DNA of 64,000 nucleotides from Aerococcaceae bacterium zg-252 (GCA_016237705.1 CP066204.1:1-64000); one strand, 5' to 3'. Counted from the stretch's first letter, positions 1-11,386 are shown. Numbers and translations are program-made. The notes: a model not told the origin generated them from the letters alone.

Positions 1-290
1 CCACAACTTACTAACAAGGTTATGCACATATTATAACTTATTCACAGGTTATAAATTTATCCACAATTTTATGTGTATAAGTAAGAGAAACCTTATTTTA
101 TCAAGTTTTTCATTTACTGCGTTATACACAGTACTTGTTCATAACGTGACGTCTTACATAATTTATCCACAAACCATTCTTCCCTGTTCATAACTTAATT
201 GTTTATTTGTGGATAGAAAAGTTATCCACAGCTTCTCATTTTATGCTATACTAGAACATATCAATTTAAAACAGACTGTGTGGTGAGCGA
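1..290. other. oriC: oriC, upstream DnaA-box cluster
   Basis: This AT-rich region before dnaA carries many DnaA boxes. Perfect TTATCCACA boxes lie at 57-65, 163-171 and 222-230. Variants are TTATGCACA at 20-28, TTATTCACA at 38-46, TTATACACA at 122-130, and a reverse-strand near match at 209-217. The window opens with CCACA at 1-5, probably the tail of a further box cut by the window edge. A cluster of this kind directly upstream of dnaA is the usual half of a bipartite Firmicutes origin; the second half lies at 1638-1809. Confidence 0.93.
224..252 (+). promoter_or_regulatory. dnaA promoter overlapped by a DnaA box
   Basis: An extended -10 (TGC then TATACT, 247-252) lies 38 bases before the dnaA start. 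The -35 position (about 224-229) falls inside the perfect DnaA box at 222-230. DnaA bound there would be expected to compete with RNA polymerase, giving autorepression; that part is inference from the overlap. Confidence 0.6.
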
Positions 291-1637
291 ATGATTAACA
301 AAGATGAATTTTGGGCTGGTGTAACCCAATATTTTAAAGAAATACTTTCTGAAACATCATTTAATAATTGGGTAGCACCGGTTAAACCGACTCGAATTAC
401 CGATAATACCATTACTCTATCCGTTCCAAATAATCTTTTAAAACAACAATGGGAAAAGAATTTATCCGGCTATATCATTCAATTTAGTATCGAACACTAC
501 GGCTTTGAACTAACACCTATTTTTATTGTGGTCGGTGCCGTATCACCCGATAATTTTTTAGTCAATACATTGCAGAATGATATTGAAATACATAATGTAA
601 CACCAGCCAATTCGAATTTAAACCCTTCCTACACCTTTGATACATTTGTTGTCGGAGAAGAAAATAAAATGGCCAATGGTGCTGCCTTAGCCGTTTGTGA
701 TAATCCAGGAAAAACCTACAATCCTTTCTTAATCTATGGCGGTGTAGGGTTAGGTAAAACACATTTAATGCAAGCTATTGGAAATGAAATTAAACGAAAT
801 AACCCAGCTGCCCGTATTAAATATGTAACGACTGAAACATTTATGAATGAATATGTATCCAGTATTACCTATAATACAACGGAAAAATTTAAGCGAATGT
901 ACCGAGATGATATTGATGTATTACTCATTGATGATATTCAATTTTTCTCAAATAAAAATCGGATTCAAGAAGAATTTTTCCACACATTTAACGCATTATT
1001 TAATGCAGGAAAACAAATTGTATTGACGTGTGACAGACTACCTAATAATATTGATAATCTAGAAGATCGTTTGATTTCACGTTTTAAATGGGGACTTTCA
1101 ACAGATATTACCCCCCCAGACTTAGAAACGCGAATTGCTATTTTAAGAAGAAAAGCATTAAATGATAATTTAGATATACCGTCTGAGGCATTAACCTATA
1201 TAGCGAATAATGTTGATTCTAACATTCGTGAATTAGAAGGAGCTTTAACGAGAGTCTTAGCTTACGCAGCCATGAATGGTGAAGAAATATCCGTCAATTT
1301 AGCTGCTAAAGCACTTTTTGCCTTATTTGGTAGTAAAGCAGAAAAGAAATTAACGATTGAAGATATTATTACTCATGTCGCAAAATACTTTAAAATTACT
1401 GTAGAAGACATCAAAGGCTCTAAACGAGTAAAAAATATCGTCTATCCTCGTCAAATTGCCATGTATTTATCTCGTGAATTGACAGATATTTCCTATCCAA
1501 AAATTGGAGAAGATTTTGGAAATAAAAATCATACGACGGTGATGCATGCTTATGAAAAGATTGATGAGACAATAAAAACCGATGCTAAAATCAAACAAGA
1601 TGTCGAAGAGCTAAAACAGCAATTGACGCATACTTAG
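291..1637 (+). CDS. dnaA: Chromosomal replication initiator protein DnaA
   Basis: DnaA binds DnaA boxes at oriC, forms an ATP-dependent filament and opens the duplex for helicase loading. The 448-residue protein has normal length. The N-terminal interaction domain (residues about 1-80) is followed by the AAA+ core with Walker A GGVGLGKTH (about 148-156) and Walker B LLIDDIQF. The C-terminal helix-turn-helix ends with the signature GNKNHTTVMHA that contacts the box. The ATG at 291 has only a weak ribosome site (GGTGAG), which fits low, tightly controlled expression. It sits between the two halves of the origin and precedes dnaN, as in most Firmicutes. Confidence 0.99.
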   Translation: MINKDEFWAGVTQYFKEILSETSFNNWVAPVKPTRITDNTITLSVPNNLLKQQWEKNLSGYIIQFSIEHYGFELTPIFIVVGAVSPDNFLVNTLQNDIEIHNVTPANSNLNPSYTFDTFVVGEENKMANGAALAVCDNPGKTYNPFLIYGGVGLGKTHLMQAIGNEIKRNNPAARIKYVTTETFMNEYVSSITYNTTEKFKRMYRDDIDVLLIDDIQFFSNKNRIQEEFFHTFNALFNAGKQIVLTCDRLPNNIDNLEDRLISRFKWGLSTDITPPDLETRIAILRRKALNDNLDIPSEALTYIANNVDSNIRELEGALTRVLAYAAMNGEEISVNLAAKALFALFGSKAEKKLTIEDIITHVAKYFKITVEDIKGSKRVKNIVYPRQIAMYLSRELTDISYPKIGEDFGNKNHTTVMHAYEKIDETIKTDAKIKQDVEELKQQLTHT

Positions 1638-1809
1638 GTTGACTTGTGGATAACTTTGATAGTCGTCCACATTTCATTCACATGCTGCTACACAGTGAAA
1701 AATGGATAAAATCAGTTGCTAAACCTACTTTTCCACACAATTCACAGCCCTTATTATTATTATTACTTAGTTATATTAATATATATTTATTTATTTAAAG
1801 GAGTTATTT
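1638..1809. other. oriC: oriC, dnaA-dnaN intergenic unwinding region with DnaA-trios
   Basis: A reverse DnaA box TGTGGATAA is at 1645-1653. Two abutting box-like 9-mers, TTTTCCACA (1729-1737) and CAATTCACA (1738-1746), are followed by a GC cluster GCCC (1747-1750). Then comes a run of trinucleotides TTA TTA TTA TTA TTA CTT (1751-1768), which on the other strand read 3'-AAT repeats ending GAA. Box, GC cluster and trios in this order match the basal unwinding system described in B. subtilis. An AT-only stretch (1770-1797) follows and is the likely first melted segment. Confidence 0.88.
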
Positions 1810-2958
1810 ATGAAATTTACTATTAAACGCTCTGTCTTTATGACTCAACTATCGCATGTAACACGAGCAGTCCCAAGTAAAACAACGATTGATATTTTAA
1901 AAGGTATCAAATTAGAAGTTCAACAAGATAAATTAATTTTAATTGGTAGTAATTCGGATATTTCAATTGAGAGTATTTTATTAGCATCAGATGAATTTAA
2001 TGAATTAAATATTGAACAAACTGGTAGTGTTATTTTACCAGCACGTTTAATTAATGATATTGTTCGTAAATTACCGATGAATACACTTGAAATTGAAGTA
2101 AATTCACAATTTTTGATTACGGTTAAATCTGGGAAAGCAATCTTTACGATTGTTGGTGGTGATGCAAGTTCTTATCCACAATTACCAATGATTGAGTCGA
2201 ATGTAAGTGCTACTTTTTCAACGACTATTTTTAATCAATTAATTGCTCAAACTATTTTTTCAGCATCAAATCAAGAAACTCGACCTGTTTTAACAGGTAT
2301 TCATTTAACAAACCATGGTGATTATTTATCTGCTGTAGCAACCGATAGTCATCGTTTAAGTAAAAGAGAAATTCCTTTTTTAGAAGGGCAACAAGCATTA
2401 CCATTTGAATCAATTGATGTTCCGAAAAAAACAATGTTAGAGTTAATGCGTATTGCTGAAGATGAACAAAACTTAACTATGGTAGTTGCCGAACAACAAG
2501 TTATTTTCTCATTAGACGGCATTACAATCTATTCACGTTTACTAGAAGGAATTTTCCCAGATGCCGAACGTTTAATTCCGTCAAAATTTGTATCGGAAAT
2601 TACATTGAATGCAAATCAATTTTTAAATTCAATTGACCGTACTTCCTTACTTTCAACTGGAACAAATAAAACAGTTCAAATGATTGTTGAAAATGGTGAA
2701 GTGAACTTATTTGTAAAAGGAAATGAAATGGGTATGGTAGCTGAAGAGATTGAAATAGAACGAATTGAAGGAGAAGAAATAAAAGTATCATTCAATGCTG
2801 AATACATGAAGGACGCTTTAAAAGCATTCGAAAATGCAGATGTGAAAATTCAATTTCAATCAGCTGTTAGACCATTTGTGATTCAATTAGCTACACCAAG
2901 TGAATTGGCACATAATAATTTATTACAATTATTAACACCAATTCGAACTCATGGATAA
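1810..2958 (+). CDS. dnaN: DNA polymerase III subunit beta (sliding clamp)
   Basis: The beta clamp forms a ring dimer around DNA and tethers polymerase and repair proteins. The 382-residue product has the expected length and three-fold repeat architecture, with typical segments such as FSASNQETRPVLTGIHL in the central domain and the C-terminal LLTPIRTHG, equivalent to the usual P-[VI]-R end. The start at 1810 follows AAAGGAG by 8 bases. It follows dnaA with oriC between them, and a strong bidirectional terminator separates it from the convergent gene at 3019. Its transcription is therefore isolated from yaaA-recF, unlike the usual dnaN-yaaA-recF run. Confidence 0.99.
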   Translation: MKFTIKRSVFMTQLSHVTRAVPSKTTIDILKGIKLEVQQDKLILIGSNSDISIESILLASDEFNELNIEQTGSVILPARLINDIVRKLPMNTLEIEVNSQFLITVKSGKAIFTIVGGDASSYPQLPMIESNVSATFSTTIFNQLIAQTIFSASNQETRPVLTGIHLTNHGDYLSAVATDSHRLSKREIPFLEGQQALPFESIDVPKKTMLELMRIAEDEQNLTMVVAEQQVIFSLDGITIYSRLLEGIFPDAERLIPSKFVSEITLNANQFLNSIDRTSLLSTGTNKTVQMIVENGEVNLFVKGNEMGMVAEEIEIERIEGEEIKVSFNAEYMKDALKAFENADVKIQFQSAVRPFVIQLATPSELAHNNLLQLLTPIRTHG

Positions 2959-2970
2959 TCGTTTTATTAA

Positions 2971-3012
2971 AATAATCCCGTCAAGATAATTACCTATCTT
3001 GACGGGATTATT
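2971..3012. terminator. Bidirectional terminator between dnaN and the convergent peptidase gene
   Basis: A perfect 18-bp stem (2971-2988 paired with 2995-3012) has a 6-base loop. A and T tracts at the outer ends let it terminate transcription from both sides. It serves dnaN on the plus strand and the M15B gene on the minus strand. Confidence 0.93.
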
Positions 3013-3018
3013 TATCAA

Positions 3019-3765
3019 TTAATGAGTTAATTGTTCGTTACGCATCGTAATGAGAGCTAAATATTCTTCTAAGGTTAATTGATGTTCATGCATAAAAGTA
3101 GCATGTGGATTTCCAACATATCGAAAATGCCATGGCTCAAAATTAATACCTGTAATATCAGTTTTATTGTTTAGATATCTTAAAATAAAGCCAAATCGAT
3201 GTGCATTTTCTGCTAACCAAATAGCAGACGGATCATATTGATAGTCAACTGATAGTTCTCCACCCCAATTAATTCCTAAAAGATCAACGGCTAAACCACT
3301 TGAGTGTTCACTACCATTGCTTGGAGCATAGAATAAATCAGTTAGATAAGTTGCTTCCGCTTCGCTTAGTCCCTCACTTATATAGGAATAATAACGACTT
3401 TCGCGATTATAAGCTTGTTCCGAAAATGAGCGATATCCCGAAACAATTTGATAATAAAATCCGTCTTGTTCAGCTGCTGAAAATAATTGTTGTAAGGGTT
3501 CTTGCAAGGCTTCATGATAAGGAAGTCCATTACTAGCATAAACAAAAGGTATATAAGGCTCACTTTCAAGTAAATTTTCTCGATTAATTAATATTAAAAA
3601 TGGATCATCTAATTGAGCTTGTGGAGGTAATAATTTCACTAGTTGTTGAATAGACGTATCTTTTTTATCTAATTTTGGTAATATCCAGTCCTTTGCATTA
3701 ATGGATGGAAAATTGACACTTAGTATAATGACAATCAAAATAATTTTGTTAATTAATTTTTTCAA
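3019..3765 (-). CDS. M15B-family D-alanyl-D-alanine carboxypeptidase (VanY-like)
   Basis: This zinc peptidase would trim the terminal D-Ala from peptidoglycan stem peptides outside the membrane. The N-terminal hydrophobic segment (residues 5-23) is a signal peptide or anchor. The M15B zinc and catalytic motifs are intact: SEHSSGLAVD (zinc ligands H154 and D161) and EPWH (E210, H213). The 248-residue length is normal. The start is TTG at 3765, preceded by AAGGGAG at good spacing. It lies upstream-to-downstream with the exported thioredoxin and ccdA genes on the same strand, 38 bases after the thioredoxin gene, so the three may be cotranscribed. No Van resistance genes are nearby, so a housekeeping cell-wall role is more likely than glycopeptide resistance. 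Confidence 0.88.
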   Translation of the reverse strand: MKKLINKIILIVIILSVNFPSINAKDWILPKLDKKDTSIQQLVKLLPPQAQLDDPFLILINRENLLESEPYIPFVYASNGLPYHEALQEPLQQLFSAAEQDGFYYQIVSGYRSFSEQAYNRESRYYSYISEGLSEAEATYLTDLFYAPSNGSEHSSGLAVDLLGINWGGELSVDYQYDPSAIWLAENAHRFGFILRYLNNKTDITGINFEPWHFRYVGNPHATFMHEHQLTLEEYLALITMRNEQLTH

Positions 3766-3803
3766 GCAGATAACTCCCTTTTATTTTTTATGATGTTAGA
3801 ATA

Positions 3804-4409
3804 TCATGATTGACCTAATAAAGCATTAATTTCTTCAAAAAGTTGTTCTTCAGTAATCATGCCACGAATTGTTTTGACTGCACGTCCTGTTTCATCAAAA
3901 AAGACAGTTGACGGAAAAATTGTTGCTCCGAAAAGGAATTGATTATTTTTATCAATATCATAATAAATTGGTAAATCCAATCCCATTTCAGCTAAAAAGG
4001 AATCTGCTACTTCTTTTGTTTCAGTATCACGACTACCAATTGCATTTAACATAATAAATTCAACATCATGTTGATAAGTTTGATAGGCATTAGCGAAAAA
4101 TGGCATTTCTTCACGACAAGGTGGACACCAACTAGCCCATAAATTGAGCACCATTGGTCTGCCTTTTTTATCATTTAAATGCTGTATATTCCCTTGTTCA
4201 TCTAAAAAAGTTGTATCGGGGCCAATTATTTTAGCAACAGTCGTTTCAATGGTTTCGGTTGTTTTTTCTCCTATCTCTGTAAGTGTTGTTTCACTAGAAA
4301 CAATACTCTCAGGTAGTTTTATCTCTGTTTTTGATGCTCGTTGATAAAAGATTGAAGTAATTGTAAATAATAAGATAAATCCTAGTAGATAAGTTAGTAA
4401 TTTTTTCAT
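3804..4409 (-). CDS. Membrane-anchored extracellular thioredoxin-like protein (TlpA/ResA/Etrx type)
   Basis: This is a thiol-disulfide oxidoreductase facing outward. Residues 5-22 form a membrane anchor, residues about 30-65 a Thr/Glu-rich linker, and the rest a thioredoxin fold with active site WCPPC (C95, C98) and the cis-proline at P166 (IFPS). The ATG at 4409 has an AGGAG site. ccdA lies immediately upstream on the same strand, 39 bases away. CcdA normally carries electrons across the membrane to exactly this kind of partner. With no cytochrome c genes in view, the substrate is likely an exported thiol protein or a surface methionine sulfoxide reductase, as for streptococcal Etrx; that is inference. 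Confidence 0.9.
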   Translation of the reverse strand: MKKLLTYLLGFILLFTITSIFYQRASKTEIKLPESIVSSETTLTEIGEKTTETIETTVAKIIGPDTTFLDEQGNIQHLNDKKGRPMVLNLWASWCPPCREEMPFFANAYQTYQHDVEFIMLNAIGSRDTETKEVADSFLAEMGLDLPIYYDIDKNNQFLFGATIFPSTVFFDETGRAVKTIRGMITEEQLFEEINALLGQS

Positions 4410-4448
4410 TGATGTTTCTCTCCTATTCTGTGAAATGACAGTGATTAT

Positions 4449-5111
4449 TTATACTAATAAGGTTAATAAATAATCATACCAACCGACTAGTATTAAAATA
4501 CCAATGATTATTAATAAAATAGAGCTGATAATGTGAATGATTGGCATTTGTTTTTTTAACCACTTTAGTGATTGACTCATTTCTTTCATGAAAAAGGTAA
4601 GAAGTATAAAGGGTACACTTAAACCTAGTGTATAAGCCAATATTAAAAGAGTTGAATTAAATAGATGTTGACTAAGTAATGCTTGTGATAATACAGCTGA
4701 TAGAAAAACACCCACACAAGGTGTCCAAGTTAGTGCAAAAATCACACCAAATATAAAGTGATTGTTGGTAGGTTTCCAATTTATTATTCGATTCGACATG
4801 AATTTTGACATGATTGTTTGTCCAAATAAAAAATCAAATCCCATTAAAATTAAATAGACACCGATGAATACATTGATGATTGAACGATGCATCAGAAAAT
4901 ATTTTCCGATTGTAGTAACAAAGAGATTTAATGCTATAAAAATTAAAGTGAATCCAGCAATAAATTGAATAAGTTGATAAAGTATTTGCTTTTTGGAAAC
5001 GAATGCCTGTTGCTGCCCTGTTATAAAGGTGATGTAAAGGGGAATCATCGGTAATAAACAGGGTGAAAGAAATGTTAGTATCCCCTCCGTAAATAGTAAT
5101 AGATAATACAT
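4449..5111 (-). CDS. ccdA: CcdA-type transmembrane thiol-disulfide exchange protein
   Basis: CcdA shuttles reducing equivalents from cytoplasmic thioredoxin to extracytoplasmic thioredoxin-like proteins. The protein is almost entirely membrane-spanning, about six helices, with two conserved cysteine-proline motifs: FLSPCLLPMIPLY in the first helix and TWTPCVGVF in the fourth. I place the start at 5111, six codons inside the longest frame. The alternative ATG at 5129 overlaps the ribosome site GGAGGTG (5121-5127), which is correctly spaced for 5111. This gives 220 residues. It heads a minus-strand cluster with the TlpA-like and M15B genes. Confidence 0.92.
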   Translation of the reverse strand: MYYLLLFTEGILTFLSPCLLPMIPLYITFITGQQQAFVSKKQILYQLIQFIAGFTLIFIALNLFVTTIGKYFLMHRSIINVFIGVYLILMGFDFLFGQTIMSKFMSNRIINWKPTNNHFIFGVIFALTWTPCVGVFLSAVLSQALLSQHLFNSTLLILAYTLGLSVPFILLTFFMKEMSQSLKWLKKQMPIIHIISSILLIIIGILILVGWYDYLLTLLV

Positions 5112-5295
5112 TTGCTGTGCCACCTCCATATTTATATCATATCAGCCCTGTTTTCCTAATATCAATCAATCTGCTTGAGTATTAAACTCGATGAAAACGA
5201 AAATTTTGCTACTTTTTAGCGATTATAGTATTAAATAAGGGGAATATATTATTTATTAATAAAATATCGAAAAACACGTTTTATTTTATTATTAT

Positions 5296-5324
5296 TTGTA
5301 GTTTAGAATAAAAAAGGGTATAAT
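5296..5324 (+). promoter_or_regulatory. Promoter for yaaA-recF(-gyrBA)
   Basis: TTGTAG (5296-5301), a 17-base spacer, and a perfect TATAAT (5319-5324) lie 36 bases before yaaA. The region 5112-5295 is otherwise AT-rich with no gene; it must also hold the divergent ccdA promoter, which I could not place. Confidence 0.8.
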
Positions 5325-5359
5325 TAAGCTATATTATTAATGAATCTAGGTGGCTAAAT

Positions 5360-5587
5360 ATGGAGCAAAAAACAATTGAAATTCATGACCAATTTATTAC
5401 GTTAGGACAATTACTAAAACACGAGTCGATTATCTCATCGGGTGGTATGGCGAAGTGGTATTTGAGCGAACATACTGTTAAATTGAATAATGAATTGGAA
5501 CAACGTAGAGGAAAAAAATTATACAATGGAGATGTAATTGAATTAGTTGCTGAACAATTAACCATTACAGTTGTACAAAAAGATTAG
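5360..5587 (+). CDS. yaaA: S4-domain RNA-binding protein YaaA
   Basis: This 75-residue protein is a single S4-type RNA-binding module (ITLGQLLKHESIISSGGMAK followed by VKLNNELEQRRGKKLYNGDVIE). The family sits between dnaN and recF in most Firmicutes and has been linked to large-subunit ribosome assembly; its exact role is not settled. The ATG at 5360 follows TAGGTGG. The stop lies 4 bases before the recF start, so recF is probably translated by coupling. Here yaaA is separated from dnaN by a 2.1-kb minus-strand insertion. Confidence 0.92.
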   Translation: MEQKTIEIHDQFITLGQLLKHESIISSGGMAKWYLSEHTVKLNNELEQRRGKKLYNGDVIELVAEQLTITVVQKD

Positions 5588-5591
5588 TCGA

Positions 5592-6719
5592 ATGAAAATT
5601 AAACAATTAAATCTACAAAATTATCGTAATTATCAACATTTAGATTTAACTTTTAATGACGGATTAACGATATTTACAGGAGAAAATGCCCAAGGGAAAA
5701 CAAACCTCGTTGAGGCAATTTTTTTATTATCTTTAGCAAAAAGCCACCGAACTAATCGAGATTATGAACTGATTAAAAGTGATGCCGAGGGAGCGAAAAT
5801 TAGTGCTTTAGTAGAAACCAATAATTTTGAACTTCCCCTTGAATTATTTTTGAATAAAAAAGGAAAAGTTGCCAAAGTTAATCATATTGAGCAGGCAAAA
5901 CTCAGTCATTTTGTAGGACAATTAAATGTCATTTTATTTGCCCCAGAAGATATGCAATTAATCAAAGGGTCACCTGCACTTAGAAGACGTTTTTTAGATA
6001 TTGAAATAGGTCAATCCCAACCAATTTATTTGGTGGAGTTGCTACAGTATAACCGTATCTTAAAGCAGCGTAATCAGTATTTAAAACAATTTGGCAGACA
6101 ATCCTCTTTTGATTCTATCTACTTCGAGGTTCTAACCGAGCAATTAATTGAAAAAGCAGTGAATGTAATTAATTATCGCTTGAATTATATTTCGCATTTA
6201 GAAAAAATAGCACAACCGATTCATTTTAATTTATCAAATCAACGTGATTCGTTGAAATTAGAGTATGTTTCTAGTTCTTCTAAGTTGAATTATGAACAGA
6301 AACAGCATTTACATACTCAATTAACTAAACTTTTTCATGAGGCAATCTCTCGTGAAAAAGAAATGGGTGTAACAGCGTATGGGCCACATCGAGATGATTT
6401 AATTTTTTATGTGAATGAACAACCGGCACAATTTTTTGGCTCTCAAGGCCAACAGCGTACTATTGTGTTAAGTATTAAATTAGCAGAGATTGAATTTATC
6501 AATCAGATAAAGGGAGAATATCCCATTTTATTATTAGATGATGTACTATCAGAGTTAGATGATAATCGCCAACATCTTTTAATGCAGTACATTGAAGGAA
6601 AAGTACAAACATTTTTAACGACAGCGTCAATTAAAGGCTTAAAGTTGCAACGATTAAATTATCCGAGTATTTTTTATATTGAAAATGGAACGGTTCAAGT
6701 TCTAAAGGATACCCATTGA
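5592..6719 (+). CDS. recF: DNA replication and repair protein RecF
   Basis: RecF is an SMC-like ATPase that loads RecA at single-strand gaps with RecO and RecR. Walker A GENAQGKTNLVEAI is near residue 31, the signature GSQGQQRT near 297, and Walker B ILLLDDVLSELDDNR near 316. The 375-residue length is typical. I chose ATG 5592, which begins MKIKQL, over an upstream in-frame TTG at 5571 inside yaaA; it has no clear ribosome site of its own and probably depends on translation of yaaA. gyrB follows 63 bases downstream. Confidence 0.97.
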   Translation: MKIKQLNLQNYRNYQHLDLTFNDGLTIFTGENAQGKTNLVEAIFLLSLAKSHRTNRDYELIKSDAEGAKISALVETNNFELPLELFLNKKGKVAKVNHIEQAKLSHFVGQLNVILFAPEDMQLIKGSPALRRRFLDIEIGQSQPIYLVELLQYNRILKQRNQYLKQFGRQSSFDSIYFEVLTEQLIEKAVNVINYRLNYISHLEKIAQPIHFNLSNQRDSLKLEYVSSSSKLNYEQKQHLHTQLTKLFHEAISREKEMGVTAYGPHRDDLIFYVNEQPAQFFGSQGQQRTIVLSIKLAEIEFINQIKGEYPILLLDDVLSELDDNRQHLLMQYIEGKVQTFLTTASIKGLKLQRLNYPSIFYIENGTVQVLKDTH

Positions 6720-6746
6720 TTCAGTAAGCTGTATATCGTTGGATGA

Positions 6747-8693
<1,947 letters not shown>

Positions 8694-8714
8694 TGGGCAT
8701 GAAAGGATAAAAGT

Positions 8715-11204
8715 ATGAGTGAACAATTTGATCAACGGCGAGAATTTGAAGCTGTAAACTTACCTGACGAGATGCGTACATCTTTTTTGGATTATGCAAT
8801 GAGTGTGATTGTTTCACGTGCTTTACCAGATGTACGTGATGGATTAAAGCCGGTTCATCGTCGAATTTTATATGGTATGAATGAATTAGGCGTAACACCT
8901 GATAAACCATATAAAAAATCAGCACGTATTGTTGGAGATGTTATGGGAAAATATCACCCACATGGTGATAGTGCGATTTATGAAGCAATGGTTCGTATGG
9001 CACAACCTTTTAGTTATCGTCAAATGTTAGTGGACGGACATGGAAATTTTGGTTCAGTCGACGGCGATGGTGCTGCTGCGATGCGTTATACGGAAGCACG
9101 AATGAGTAAAATCACCTTAGAGATGTTAAAAGATATTAATAAGGACACGATTGATTTTCAAGATAATTATTCGCAAGAAGAAAAAGAACCAGTGGTTTTA
9201 CCAGCTCGTTTCCCTAATTTATTAGTTAATGGAACGAGTGGAATTGCTGTCGGTATGGCGACGAATATTCCACCACATAATTTAGGTGAAGTGATTGATG
9301 CATTAAGTATTTTAATGAAAAATCCCGATGCTACTGTCAGTGAATTAATGGAAGTTTTACCTGGGCCGGATTTTCCAACAGGGGCTATTGTTATGGGAAA
9401 ATCGGGTATTCGAAAAGCCTATGAAACAGGTAAAGGAAAAATTATTGTTAGAAGTCGAGTTGAAATTGAGCAATTATCTGGAGACCGTGAACGGATTATT
9501 GTTACGGAAATTCCGTATGGTGTGAACAAAGCTAAAATGGTTGAAAGAATTGCTGAATTAGCACGTGAGAAACGTATTGAAGGTATCACATATGTCGCAG
9601 ATGAATCAGGTCGTGAAGGTATGCGTGTAGTGATTGATGTGCGTCGTGATACGAGTGCTAGTGTTGTATTAAATAATTTATATAAATACACATCATTGCA
9701 AGTTTCTTTTGGATTTAATATGTTAGCCATTGATAAAGGTGTTCCTAAAATTTTAGGATTAAAAGATATTTTATCTAAATATTTAGATCATCAAGTGGAA
9801 GTTATTCGTCGCAGGACAGCTTTTGAAAAGAAAAAGGCAGAAGATAGAGCTCATATTTTAGAAGGATTACGTAAGGCATTAGATGTCATTGATGAAGTGA
9901 TTTCGATACTTCGAAGCTCACGTGAGCCAGAAACGGCTAAAAATACTTTAATTGAACGTTTTGACTTATCACCTATTCAAGCACAGGCGATTTTAGATAT
10001 GCGTCTTGTTCGCTTAACAGGACTTGAAAGAGAAAAAATTGATAAAGAATATAATGATTTAATGGAATTAATTCGTCATTTAACGGAAATATTAGGTAGT
10101 GAAGTGCGTATTTTGGAAATTATCGAAGATGAATTGCAAGATATTAAAACAAGATTTAATGACGAACGCCGTACTGAATTACGTGTGGGTGAATTAACCA
10201 ATATTGAAGATGAAGATTTAATCGAAGAAGAGAATGTCCTTATCGCTTTAACGGATAATGGTTATATTAAACGAATGACTGAAGATGAATTCCAAGTACA
10301 AAATCGTGGAGGTCGTGGTGTCAAAGGTATGGGCTTAGGTGAAGATGATACCATTAAGTCGATGATTTCATGTTCTACTCATGATACTTTATTATTCTTT
10401 ACTAATTTAGGTAAAGTGTATAGCACGAAAGGCTATGACATCCCAGAATATGGACGTTCAGCAAAAGGTTTGCCAATTGTTAATTTAATCAATATCGAAA
10501 AAGATGAATTTGTAAAAGAGTTAATCTGTATTCGTGCAGAAGATACTAAAGATAATTATTTATTCTTTGTGACTAAGCAAGGGGTCGTTAAACGTTCTCA
10601 TGCGAGTGATTATGCAAGTATTCGTAATAATGGATTACGTGCGATTAATATGCGAGAAGATGATGAATTAATACAAGTACTCGTAACCGACGGTACTAAA
10701 AATATTATTATCGGAACGCATGATGCGTATGCTATGGTATTTAACGAAGAAGATATTCGTGTAATGGGACGAACTGCGACTGGTGTACGTGGTATAAAAT
10801 TACGTTCAAGTGATTATGTAGTAGGTGCTGCATTATTAGATGATAATAGTGAAGTCTTAGTGGTCACTGAAAATGGATATGGTAAACGAACATCTGCTGA
10901 AGAATATCCCGTTAAAAAACGTGGTGGTATGGGTGTGAAAACATCTAAAATCAGTCAGAAGAGTGGAAAATTAGCAGGTATTGTAACGATTAATGATCCA
11001 GAGGCAGAAGATTTAATGTTGATGACGGATCAAGGTATTGTTATCCGATTTACTGTTGATAGTATTTCAAAAACATCACGTGCGACATTAGGCGTTAAAA
11101 TGATTCGAGTTGATGACGAGTCGATTGTAAGTTCTGTAACTAAAATTTTACGTTCAGATAATTTAGATGAAGAAGTAGAAACAATCGATGTTAGTGATGA
11201 ATAA
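8715..11204 (+). CDS. gyrA: DNA gyrase subunit A
   Basis: GyrA is the cleavage and strand-passage subunit of gyrase. The catalytic tyrosine is Y125 in [10 protein letters not shown]. The quinolone-determining region [10 protein letters not shown] keeps the sensitive-type serine (S86) and glutamate (E90). The C-terminal beta-pinwheel contains a GyrA-box-like segment [10 protein letters not shown]. The 829-residue length is normal. The ATG at 8715 follows AAAGGA. No terminator is evident in the 182 bases before rpsF, but rpsF has its own strong promoter. Confidence 0.99.
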   Translation: MSEQFDQRREFEAVNLPDEMRTSFLDYAMSVIVSRALPDVRDGLKPVHRRILYGMNELGVTPDKPYKKSARIVGDVMGKYHPHGDSAIYEAMVRMAQPFSYRQMLVDGHGNFGSVDGDGAAAMRYTEARMSKITLEMLKDINKDTIDFQDNYSQEEKEPVVLPARFPNLLVNGTSGIAVGMATNIPPHNLGEVIDALSILMKNPDATVSELMEVLPGPDFPTGAIVMGKSGIRKAYETGKGKIIVRSRVEIEQLSGDRERIIVTEIPYGVNKAKMVERIAELAREKRIEGITYVADESGREGMRVVIDVRRDTSASVVLNNLYKYTSLQVSFGFNMLAIDKGVPKILGLKDILSKYLDHQVEVIRRRTAFEKKKAEDRAHILEGLRKALDVIDEVISILRSSREPETAKNTLIERFDLSPIQAQAILDMRLVRLTGLEREKIDKEYNDLMELIRHLTEILGSEVRILEIIEDELQDIKTRFNDERRTELRVGELTNIEDEDLIEEENVLIALTDNGYIKRMTEDEFQVQNRGGRGVKGMGLGEDDTIKSMISCSTHDTLLFFTNLGKVYSTKGYDIPEYGRSAKGLPIVNLINIEKDEFVKELICIRAEDTKDNYLFFVTKQGVVKRSHASDYASIRNNGLRAINMREDDELIQVLVTDGTKNIIIGTHDAYAMVFNEEDIRVMGRTATGVRGIKLRSSDYVVGAALLDDNSEVLVVTENGYGKRTSAEEYPVKKRGGMGVKTSKISQKSGKLAGIVTINDPEAEDLMLMTDQGIVIRFTVDSISKTSRATLGVKMIRVDDESIVSSVTKILRSDNLDEEVETIDVSDE

Positions 11205-11277
11205 TCGGAATAATTGAGAATATTCAAAAAAATAAGCAAAAATAAAGAATAGTACGCAAATAATTGCATAATATGTG

Positions 11278-11306
11278 TTGAAACATATTTTTAAAAAGAG
11301 TATAAT
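11278..11306 (+). promoter_or_regulatory. rpsF operon promoter
   Basis: TTGAAA (11278-11283), a 17-base spacer and TATAAT (11301-11306) form a near-consensus sigma-A promoter 81 bases before rpsF. Confidence 0.88.
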
Positions 11307-11312
11307 ATAGAA

Positions 11313-11386
11313 ATGTGAGTATTTAGCAGCAATGCTATCCACTCCTTGCTCATTAAGAGCCGAAAAGACCAAAAGGAGGTGCAGTT
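11313..11386 (+). promoter_or_regulatory. rpsF leader, candidate S6:S18 autoregulatory RNA
   Basis: The 5' untranslated region contains a short GCTC/GAGC hairpin directly followed by CCG (11349-11364) and then the ribosome site AAGGAGGTG. S6:S18 leaders in many bacteria use a hairpin with a conserved CCG. The location and motif fit, but no covariance model could be run. Confidence 0.4.

Noticed and set aside
3019-3765. Vancomycin resistance vanY
   Set aside because: No vanHAX or adjacent vanRS; M15B peptidases are common housekeeping enzymes, and the two-component system at 59.2 kb is far away.
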